Assembly (NCBI GenBank): GCA_029844215.1
Contig: CM056740.1
Span: forward strand, 28,873,873 to 28,937,872
Direction of reading: 5' to 3'
DNA length: 64,000 nucleotides
Source of the DNA: Przewalskia tangutica
Taxonomy: Eukaryota > Streptophyta > Magnoliopsida > Solanales > Solanaceae
Each line of letters starts with the position of its first letter. Positions within the stretch are counted from its first letter, which is position 1. The position numbers and the translations under genes were made by a program. Shown here in pieces: positions 49,937-59,968 of this stretch. The notes below the pieces were generated by a model. It worked only from the letters and a program-made list of their open reading frames with translations. It made no database searches and had not been told where the DNA came from.

Positions 49937-50141
49937 ATCTTCCCCCCCTTAGAAACATTTGTCCCGAATGTTCATAGTCGGTCTCAAGCTATACAAACTT
50001 TGCCATAGTCTCCTTACTATGCCTATCAACCAATACTCCACAAAACCAACGATGGCACACACGGCCACAATATATCACATAATATTATTCTACTTCGGAT
50101 AGTCCTTAGCATATTGTACTTCCTTTAAATCAAAGTCACAT
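49937..50141 (-). other. 3' end of F internal region
   Basis: Minus strand: polypurine tract CTAAGGGGGGGAAGA next to the LTR, inverted repeat AACATTCGGGACAAATGTT (49954-49972), then non-coding sequence with GTGGCCGTGTGTGCCATC as in related elements. It is cut at 50141 by LTR H. No coding region remains in view. Confidence 0.75.
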
Positions 50142-51031
50142 TGTCACGACCCGAACCCGGGCCCGTGACTAGTGCCTTACCCCGGGCACCCTAGTGATAC
50201 AACATCAGAGTAATCAACGGAACATAAAACAATACATGATACAATGCAAAGGAAACACATGTTTCTGAAGAAAAGTTGCCTTTCGGCATATATATAAATA
50301 ACAACTCTTTCAAAACGAACAGTTTAATCCTTTTTACAAACCCTGCCCACAACAGTACTACAGACCTCTACGAATGACAACAGCGACGGGACAGGGCCCC
50401 GTCATACCCCTGAATGTAAGCACCTACAACAACAGGGGACTATACCAAGATAAGCCTCCGGAGAAACGGAGCTTTCCCAACAATGACTGTGACCTAAGAG
50501 CGAGGATCAACGGCGGTGTACCTTTACTGCGGCGTGACGCGGCCCGAGAGGTCGATCTGGCAGTGCAGAGTATGTGAAACTGAAAATAAATACTGTAAAT
50601 GAAATCATAGCAGTCTATATAAAACAGGAGACATGTATGATAAACAAACTACAGTTCACAATAAATAAGCAGTCATGTCAAGTCAGGGACTCACGCCCTC
50701 AAAGTCATCACTCAAATATAACTATGGGTCTCGCCACAACATCAATCATGCGTGGAATACGCCTCACCGGCGATCTATGATATAAAAGCACCGAGAATAC
50801 ACATGAACACGGGTCCACTGTGTCCAAATAAAACGATGCAGGGGTAAATGCGAAGGCATAGCCGACTACTAACACCCATAGTACTAACAAGGTCATAAAG
50901 CGTATCATGATATCATGCAGGCCGTCATGATCAAAGCTGGTCACTCGCCCGCAGTATCAAATATGCGCGTCTAGCCCTGGAACTCTCCGCAGCTCCGCAT
51001 AGGCCAACCTCATAGGCCCGCATGAGGTATA
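50142..51031 (-). repeat. Partial LTR H
   Basis: Starts TGTCACGACCCGAACCCGGG at 50142 and resembles the first 900 bases of the C LTR (TTTCGGCATATATATA, CCTTTTTACAAACCC). It is interrupted at 51031 by element I, and the rest should lie beyond 64000. Whether it is a solo LTR or part of an element cannot be told. Confidence 0.75.
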
Positions 51032-52234
51032 TGTTACACCCCGTATTTACAGGACATGTTTTAAGAACGTACGTAAGAACTCGCAAGTGTAAAAAAAAAA
51101 TTTGAGACTTGTAAAGTTGTCGGAATTATGAAATTGTCGGAAAATGTACTATTGTGACGAATGGGAGGGCGACACGTGTCACCCCCCCTTAGAAGATGCC
51201 TTGGACGAAATCTTGCAAGGGCAAGAGGGTCATTGGACCTTGGTTAGCAAGACAAGTCTTGCAAGTAGTAGCTTGACAACATTGACCAAGTCAATGACCC
51301 CACTTAGCTTGATATTTAAATGAATCTCATCCAAACCACACAAGTGTCTTAATCTTAACCCTTCCTTGTGTAATATAAGCTTACTAGTAGTGCAAGACTT
51401 TGCCTTTCTCCACACTTAGAAAATATTTTGAAATCTTGTTCTTGTGCTAAGTGAAGCTCACGGTTTTGCTAAGGGTTTGAAGAGAAAATTTTCAATTTTT
51501 GTCCAATAGTCTCCCCACTTTAAACCAAGGTACCTAAGGTGTTATACCCCGTAGTTGCAGGGTATGTATGTGAGGACGTACGTACGAGAGTACGGCAGAA
51601 ATTTTGAAAAGAAAGAAAGATGTGAGTTTTCGACGGAAAAGTTTCCGGTTATTTGTGAAGAAAAAGGTTCGTTAATGGGAATTGGATTCCCAGATTTGGT
51701 ATTTGGACTTCATAGATTATATTAGAATTTTGAGATTTTATTTTCGGAAATGGTCACGTGGGGCCACGGAGAAATTTACTGATTTTGTGGGCCCGCTTTG
51801 TTTTTGAGATTTCCGGTAATTTGGATATTTTGAAGACGAAATATTTCAGGCGAATCGGGCGACACGTGTCACCCCCATGTGGCACCCTTGGCCGATTTTA
51901 CATTTGGGCACAACACCCGGTTAGAGTCGTTTTTCGACGAAACGTTTTACATAACTTGCGAAGGGAAAATTCCGGCTATGTCGTTTTGTATTTTTGCGGA
52001 TTTTTCCGAGAGACGAAACATTCTGGACCAACGGGAGGGTGACATGTGTCACCCTCACAATGGAAGCATGTGGGCGTGACTTGGCGAATTAAGGGGCAAG
52101 TGGTGCTAGATATTTGTGTAGATATTTGTGAGGGTTTTAAGGAGTAGGGTCTAGGGTGCACTTGGCTTGATCTTGGCCTTACACTTGCCTTGCACATGGC
52201 TTGATCTTGGCCATTGGTTGGCTTTTGGTTTTGC

Positions 52235-52242
52235 TATAAATA
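52235..52242 (+). promoter_or_regulatory. Putative TATA box of J
   Basis: TATAAATA followed by CCCCCCTT, with GGCCATTGGTTGGC about 25 bases upstream, the same arrangement as in K. Confidence 0.6.
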
Positions 52243-53918
52243 CCCCCCTTATGTTGATGAACTCTTCATCCACAAATGAAACCTTCCAAGCCTAAAATCC
52301 CTCCCTCCTCTAGTGTTGAGTTCGTCCAACTCATCCCCTCCCCCTTTGTGGTGCCTTGGCCGTGGGGTACCCCCCCCCCCCTAGCCTAGTTGTTTTCGTA
52401 ATACCCCTTGTTGTGGTATAGAAATACTCCCCTAGTATTGTTATAATGCCCAAAATACCTTAGCCTTGTACCTTGTAGTATTCCAAAGATACCTCTTTCG
52501 TGAGTACGGAAATACTAAATTTTGTCATTTTAGTCTCTAACCGAAACCCTAAGGAAATCGTCAGTGTTGGTTGTAGTATTTGAGTAGAAGTGGGTTTGAC
52601 CTTCTAAGGGTTGGTTGGAGTGGTTTGGGCGCACGGTGGAGCTAAACCTTGCTCAGGATCGACATTATAACTTGGATAATTTTGGGCTTATCGAGGTAAT
52701 TATCTTGTCCCTCTATTGTAATTGGAAATTACATGTTTGTTAGAATATATAGTTGAAGTATACTATATATGGAACTATACTTAGTATTCGGCAATGTCTT
52801 TTGACTTAAGCTTTGAAGAATAAAGAATCAGATGTATTTACATAGGGGTGTATTGCGGTAGACTTGTGTAGTATTCGAGTAGAATTGTACACGTCAGGGT
52901 AGGCGTGTAAACCCCGGTTGGCTTGGTAGCCGGCCTCGATAGAGAGGAGATTTACGTTGTTGCGGGAGAGTCTTTGCCAATTTTCTAGAAAGATAGAAAC
53001 TTGTGTTTTGGGGTTAATAGACGTTTTGACCTTTATAGGTGAAAGTACTAAGAGTAGCGTATTCTACTCGAGGAGTGGAAAGGGCTAGCAAGGTTGTAGT
53101 ACTTGGAGCATTTTGCTTATTGTCGATAAATCGTCGCGAGGTATGTGAACCTCTTCCTATCTTTTCTAGCATGATTGTTGTGAACTATGTAGTACGGTAG
53201 ACGTACGTGTGCTAAGTGATTTGGTTGGTTTAAAAACATAGGGTGTTATAATAGCTTTATGGGAAGTTAGTTATAACGACCTTATGTAAGTGAAAATGGT
53301 TTACTGATGTTAGAAGTTAAGAGACTTGATCTTATAAGATAAGAGACTTAACTTATTTGTTTTAATGTGGATGTTTGTGTGAAACCTCATTCGTGAGTAA
53401 TGAGTACTTGGGTTTTAAAGGGATAATGTTTCTTGATTTGGGAATCGAATGTGTATCGACAGCACCATGCGGCGTTAATAAAAGGAAAATGTATTGAATA
53501 ATGATGTGTTGTATTAAAACCGGTAGAAACCTCCATCCGCATAGAAGCTAAGATAAGACAAAATGATATTACATTTTCTAGATCATGGTCTTTGTAATAA
53601 GATCGTTATAAACAAGAATAAACTACTCATATATGACATATGTTACTCAATTGTTCTAAAAGGAATCAAGTGATTAAGTTTGGGAACTATGAAACCATTT
53701 GAAAATGAGAAGCTTGAGTAATTGAAACTAGGCAAACCGAACTTAGGAAAAGAATGTTGTTACTTGGTTTTGAAAAGGAAGGTGGGTTGGTCATTCTAAT
53801 ACTACGTATCGGGTGACTTTTATAAAAGAAATGGATCTCTTTTAAAAGAACTTAACGTATGTAGTACTTTGGGGTTAAAAACCGGACTTTGGCATAAAAT
53901 GAAAGTACTTTGAGTTGT

Positions 53919-54018
53919 GTGAAACTTGCCTATGCTTGTTGTTGTGAAACTTGCCTATGCTTGTTGTTGTGAAACTTGCCTATGCTTGTTGTTGTGAAAC
54001 TTGCCTATGCTTGTGATG
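53919..54018. repeat. Tandem repeat, 4 copies of 25 bp, in J
   Basis: GAAACTTGCCTATGCTTGTT starts at 53921, 53946, 53971 and 53996 with no mismatches in the core. Related LTRs carry the unit once. Confidence 0.93.
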
Positions 54019-54159
54019 ATAGCCTTTGTTGTGCAAGTGTGGTATTTACGTATTCTGCGTCTCGATGAGGCGGTCGACTTGTTGAGAACTTACTTGGGCG
54101 TCTTTGGCGGTGATGGAGAATTCCACGGTATGTTTCCATTTTGATTCTTGTCTTGTTGT

Positions 54160-54450
54160 TGATGTCACATGGACGTCTACACCGCTGCAGAATTGCGGGG
54201 GCATGCGGCCATGCGGTCGGGTTGATTACCCGATATATTGTTATTGTGGTTACATGGACATGTCTACACCGAGGTAGAATTCCGGGGGCATGTGGCCATG
54301 CGGCAGGGTTGATCACCCAGTATATTATTGTTGATGTCACATGGACGTGTCTGCAGGTAGAATTCGGCATGTGGCCGTGGGGCATTGGTATTATTGTTGC
54401 ATCATGGACATGTCTACACCGATGTAAATTAGGGGCATGCGGCCGTGATG
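54160..54450. repeat. Tandem repeat, ~4 degenerate copies of 70-90 bp, in J
   Basis: ACATGGACRTGTCTACACCG with TAGAATTCCGGGGGCATG and GGCCATGCGG recurs about four times. A similar but diverged array is in D (28850-29175). Confidence 0.75.
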
Positions 54451-56894
54451 CGAACATGATTGATGTTGTGGGCGTGAGACCCATAGTTATATTTGAGTGA
54501 TGACTTGAGGCGTGAGTCCACGATCGACATGTTGCTTTTATGTTGTGATCAGTAGTTTGGTTATCATACATGTCTCTGCTTTATATAGACTAGTATGATT
54601 TCATTCTGATATCTTTTCTGATTTCACATACTTGGTACTGTTGTCTTGACCTCCTTGAAGTGCGTTCATGCCGCAGTGAGTACATCGATCGTGGATCCGC
54701 TCTTAGGATCACAACGTATTGGGAAGCTCCGTTTCTTGGAGGCTTATCTTTTGGTATGTGTTCCCTGAGTTGTAGGTTCTTGTACATTCGTGGTATGGCG
54801 GGGCCACTGTCCGTCATAGTCGTTGTAAATCTTAGAGTGCATGTAATCTTGTTGTGGGCGGGGTTGTAAAGGATTAAACTGTTGTGTTTTATGTATATCT
54901 TGAAAGGCAACCGTTTTGGTTGCTTCTTATTATTATATCTCTTGTTTCATGACTCATGTTTTATTTTCCATTGGTTTTCTCGATGTTGTATCACTAGGGT
55001 GCGGGATAAGGCACGATGCGGGCCGGGCAGTCGTTACATAAGGGTATAGTAAGCATATCTCAATAGAAAAATCCCGGAAAAAAAGAGTTTTCGTATTAGT
55101 CGCAAAGTGTAAACCTAGTGGCTTTCTAGGTTTTGAATTGGAAGTTTGAAGGAAAATTGTTGGTATTATTCTAAGGGTCTCAACAAGTGGATTGAAGTGT
55201 CTTGGAGAGGCTCTAAACTACTAGGAGCGACTTCGGATTTGGAATTGGATTAAAAATCGTTAAGGTATAATCTTGTCTTTTAAAGGTGTTACAAGATTAT
55301 ATATTTATATTGTTGTTGTTAGCTTTACTTGTTGCTAGCATGAAGTTGATATGTAGAAGTTATAAGTATTATGGATTGCTTGTAGCTAAATCCGAAATGT
55401 TATGCAAGCCACTTGAAAATTGGATTACTAATTGGTCGTTTTTAGAAATCGTCGCATGTTACTTACTTAAAGATTATGGTTATTATAATCAAACGCGACT
55501 TGATATCATATTATGCTACCAATTTGGATTGAAATGGAAATTGGATAAGAATTGGTATGGTTGAACTCAAGGTGGCCGAATTTGGACTTGTAGTTTGTTA
55601 TTCATTTGTATTGGACTACCTTCTAAATTGTGAGCCAATTGGGGCTGTTTAGTTATTCATTTGTATTGGACTACCTTCTATATTGTTGTGAGCCAATTGG
55701 GGCTGTTTGGTTATTGTGTTTCGGCCTTGAAAAAGGTGGCAAAGTAAGTAGAAACAAAGGAGGTGCTGTCTGATTTTCCGTAGAATTTAGTGACTTAGCA
55801 CTTAGAATATTCTACGTTTGAAATAAGAGGTTAATGGAGGTATGGTGACCATTATAGGTTGAAGTACTAAGTATAGTGTATCCTACTTGAAGAATGGAAT
55901 AGCTCAAGGTTGAAGTACTTTGGAGCATTTTGCTACTTGTCGACAATCGTCGCGAGGTATGTGAACCTCTTCCTTCCTTTGGCATGATTCTATGTATGGA
56001 ATATACCTGTGGTATCATTTCATGTTTCCTGTTACCCTTAGAAGTTAAGAGGTAGTTGTGTGATCTACTCTATGTAGAACTTTTCCTATCTTTGAGCATG
56101 ACTAGTTACACGTATGTAGTGCGGTGAGCGTCTGACACCTTGATATCCTTTACTAGTAGTGTGAATAGCCAAGTCGGGTGAGTTGGGAGATTTACTCACT
56201 TCTTTGAAAGTATAAAGGATGTCTGGAGTTTTATTTAAGTTAAGGGACTTGAAGAGTTTTAAAGTATGTGATACTTGTTCCGTTTTAAACGTATAAGTCC
56301 CTTGGATAGGAAATTGTTTTTGGCTAAGGTATAAGGTGAATATAACGGCTTTATGGGAAGTTAGTTATATTTGCTTTATGGAAAGATAAATGACTTGATT
56401 TTAGTGAAGAGGCAACTTGTTTTTAAGGCATCAATTGCCTAAGGTTTTATAATAAAAGGAGTCACTTGTTTTCTAAAGGTTTAGAGACTAATTGTATTTT
56501 TTGAAAAGTTATGAGAATTGATTTGAAAGTATATAATACTTGGTTTCAAAAAGTAGAAGTCTCTTGGTTATAAAAGGCGTGTTGGTATAAACCATATAGG
56601 GTTATAACGGCTTTATGGGAAGTTGGTTATAACGGCTTTATGGAAGGTTAAGAGAATGGTTTTCTCTAATGAAGTAATCAAAGAAATAACTTGTATTAAG
56701 GAAGGGCAAATTGGTTTAAAGGTACCAATTGCTTAAGGTTTTTAATAAAGAAGTCACTTGATTTAGAAGCCGGTAATTATAGTTCTAAAAAGGTATTGTG
56801 ACTTGTCTTGAAAGGTGAATAGGACTTGATACTACGGTTGTTAGTATCGGGGAAGTTTTATTTGGAAAGGAGTCTTTTGAAAAGAATGTACGTA

Positions 56895-57365
56895 CGAAGT
56901 ACTTTGGCTTGTTAAATGAGAATTATTCTAAGTATGCCTTGATAAGTACTTTGGCTTGTTAAATGAGAATTTTCTATGTGATGCCTTGATTAGTACTTTG
57001 GCGTGTTAAATTAGAATTATTCAATTGCTGCCTTGATTATTAAGTTGGCTTGATTAATTGAGAATTAGTCTAAGTATGCCTTGATAAGTACTTTGGCTTG
57101 TTAAATGAGAATTTTCTATGTGATGCCTTGATTAGTACTTTGGCTTGATTAATTGAGAATTAGTCTAAGTATGCCTTGATAAGTACTTTGGCTTGTTAAA
57201 TGAGAATTATTCTAAGTATGCCTTGATAAGTCCTTTGGCTTGTTAAATGAGAATTATTCTATGTGATGCCTTGATTAGTACTTTGGCTTGATTAATTGAG
57301 AATTAGTCTAAGTGTGCCTTGATAAGTACTTTGGCTTGTTAATTGAGAATTAGCCTATGTGTGCT
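56895..57365. repeat. Tandem repeat, ~10 copies of ~47 bp, I 5' LTR
   Basis: TACTTTGGCTTGTTAAATGA alternates with TACTTTGGCTTGATTAATTG, each followed by GAATT and TGCCTTGAT. The 3' LTR array is at about 62316-62785. Confidence 0.9.
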
Positions 57366-57544
57366 GGTGATAGCCTTTGAGTGCAAGTATTATGTTTTAT
57401 TATGTTGCCGCGACTCTCGGTTGGAGGTATTGTCTTGTTGTAAGTACTTGGACATACCAGCGGTGATGTGGGATTCCACGGGTATGCTTCAGATTAATTG
57501 TAGTACTTAGGTTAAATTCGGATTTTTATAGAAGACATGGTAGT

Positions 57545-57848
57545 GCTTACATTTTGTATAATGGTCGGTTGAGATAGGGTAAGAGTATAAATGAGGGCAA
57601 GCCCTAAGACGTTATACCACCTTCTCCGTGGTAAGAGTATAAGTGAGGGTAAACCCAGACAGTATACCCCTTGCTTTGTATAATGGTCGGTTGAGATAGG
57701 GTAAGAGTATAAATGAGGGGAGCCCAGACGTTATACCACCTTCTCGGTAAGAGTATAAGTGAGGTAGACCCAAGATGCTATACCACCTTTACCAACTTCT
57801 CGGGGTAAGAGTATAAGTGAGGTAGACCCCAAGACGTTATACCACCGG
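57545..57848. repeat. Tandem repeat, GTAAGAGTATAARTGAGG units, I 5' LTR
   Basis: About five copies of GGTAAGAGTATAARTGAGG with GACGTTATACCACC. The 3' LTR counterpart is at about 62980-63275. It is the reverse complement of the array in E at 6471. Confidence 0.85.
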
Positions 57849-58764
57849 TGGGACTTGGTGTTCATGTATGCCTATTGGTGTATTATTATATCTGGTGTGG
57901 CGGTGATGTGGGATTCCACGCGGGAGATATATATATGTGTTGTGAATGTATGCGACGGTGAGGTGGGATGCCACGGGCGCGATACATGATTATATTTTAC
58001 ACTTGTAGCTGTCGGCAGTGATGGGGGATTCCACGGACACGCTTGATATTAGTGTGACTTGATCGCGTCCCAGATTGGGCCGGGTAGTAAATGTTCCCTC
58101 CTTTAAGGGCCGGATTATACTTATGAAAGATAAGTAGGTTATATAGAAATGAACTTAATGATTTTTCCTAATCATGTGCGTAAGAATGTGGCTATAACCT
58201 TTATTGAAAATGGGAAAAGATATTGATGTGAAATTAAGTTCATAAGTGGTAATGACACGGCAGGATCTGGTATGTACTTTTTATACTTGTCCTTGTCATT
58301 CTTTTTATGCAGATTATGATCATTTCTTATGCGTTATTTACATTCCATATTAAATTTTTGTTATCGACCCCCGAAGTGCGTTAAATGCCGCGAGTTTAGG
58401 TACCAGGTTGGTGATCCTTGCTCTTAGGATCTCGGTCGATTTTGAGAAAGCTCCATTTGCTCGGAGGCTTATCTCTTGTGCAGTTTCCACGAGGTAGTAG
58501 ATTCATGTATATTCGTGGTATGGCGAGCCTGTCCGCCACGATTGTTCGATTGTTATTCTAAGTGCGTATTCACGTATGTGGTTGGGTATGGCGAGTTGTA
58601 CTTTTGATTATGTTTATATTATAGAAGGCATGCGATCGGCTAGCTTTGTGGCGTTTTTATTTACACGTGTGTTTATGTTGTGTATGTTCATTGCTATTCT
58701 CGATGTATACAGGCAGGGTGCCCGGGTAGGGCACCGATCGCGGCCGAGTCGGTCGTGACAAAAG

Positions 58765-58775
58765 TGGTATCGAGC
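58765..58775 (+). other. Primer-binding site of element I
   Basis: TGGTATCGAGC, four bases after the LTR end TGACA: the initiator-Met site TGGTATCAGAGC with one base missing. Confidence 0.85.
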
Positions 58776-59932
58776 GATTAGTCCTCGGAAAGTGTCTAGG
58801 CCGTGTCTAGTAGAGTCTTGATTATCGGTGTGTTGTGCACCACATCTATAATCGGGAGGCTGCAGGACATTTAGGATTGGTTTCCATTCTTCTCACTCCG
58901 AGATCGTGCGATAGTTGTATTGTTAGTCGTCCCTCACTAACGAGTTATGTTGATTGCATTTACGAGAAAGCGTGATGACCAGAAGGATTATGTGGATTGC
59001 GTATCCGGGTTGGTAATGATTGTAGTATAGTTGGTATTGTGATATACATCTATACGGAGTTATGTCATTTGCAGTCGACGCGTGTTGCCTAGAATGATTT
59101 TAGATTACGTGAATTGGTAAAGACTAACTAGATCTGGAAGGTATGGTATAGTTAATGAATTTTCGCCAAGGTTTTGTGTTTTATTTGAGATAATTGGGAA
59201 AGGATGAGGTATGCGATAGGGTAGTGAACCCTTAGAAGCCATGTTAAGGAACCTAGCAGAATGTCATGTAAAAGCATTAAGGCTGCGTGGTAGGCTTAAG
59301 AAAATGGTACGGATGAGGTCCATATAGAGTAAGGAATGGGTCTTGTGATCAACGACACGCTTAGGGAATTATGAGAAGTTTTTGTACACGTTTACGGGGG
59401 GACTGATAAGGTAGGCATGGAGCGTGGAAAGTGCGAGCCTCAGTATGTTGAAAACCGCTAGGACCTTAGTTGTATAAGGTCTTCTCAGGTAGAAAGATTT
59501 ATTATAGACCAAGAATAAGAGTTAAGTGCGACGACGGTGGTGAGGACCTGTTACGGGTCTCCCCATGGCCTGGAATGGAGTGAGATCAGTTGGTAGTAGT
59601 TCTGCTACGTGACGGGGTCACGAGGGCGCAAGGCCCAAGTCTAGTTAATTGTTTTATGGGTTCGTGGACGCGTTCCACCGGAACCAGGTCGTGAAAGACG
59701 GAAATGGTCGTATATTGTCTTATAGAGTGACTCCAAATATTAGAGGCCAGAATTGGTATGGAAGTTATGTGTGTATGCTAGAAAGAGTTGAAAGTACGAA
59801 AAGATAACCTCTTTTGGGCTTATGATGGACGGATATGCGTGTGCGAGGTATTAGGGCTATGTGTGGCATTATTAGTATGTCGGGGTTGTGAAAGGAAACT
59901 ATGTCGCAAATTATAAAGATTGACTCCGAAAG
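58776..59932 (+). other. Non-coding internal region of element I
   Basis: Leader (58776-59100), spacer, conserved block (59571-59710) and 3' segment. It aligns with element A 13640-14564 and, near its end, with A 10981-11060 (TGTGGCATTATTRGTATGTYGG). I see no capsid, protease, RT or integrase motif in any frame, and the longest open frames are short. Confidence 0.75.
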
Positions 59933-59968
59933 AACATTCGGGGACGAATGTTTCTAAGGGGGGAAGAA
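59933..59968 (+). other. Inverted repeat and polypurine tract of element I
   Basis: Inverted repeat AACATTCGGGGACGAATGTT (59933-59952), then CTAAGGGGGGAAGAA, then the 3' LTR. Identical in layout to A. Confidence 0.88.

Larger units (their letters stand above)
51540..55038 (+). mobile_element. Solo LTR J, mosaic of B-type and C-type LTRs
   Basis: TGTTATACCCCGTAG at 51540 to CAGTCGTTACA at 55038, flanked by TAAGG (51535-51539 and 55039-55043), 3.5 kb, with no internal region. The first 350 bases match the B LTR (minus strand of 25551-25200). From about 51895 to about 53000 it matches the C/K LTR. From about 53040 it again matches B. It is a solo LTR in the 5' LTR of I. Confidence 0.88.
51032..58760 (+). 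repeat. 5' LTR of element I, split by J
   Basis: 51032-51539 plus 55044-58760, about 4.22 kb when joined, TGTTACACCCCG to GGTCGTGACA. The 3' LTR shows the uninterrupted form: ACCTAAGGGTATAGTAAGC at 60450-60468. The same family as D. Confidence 0.9.
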
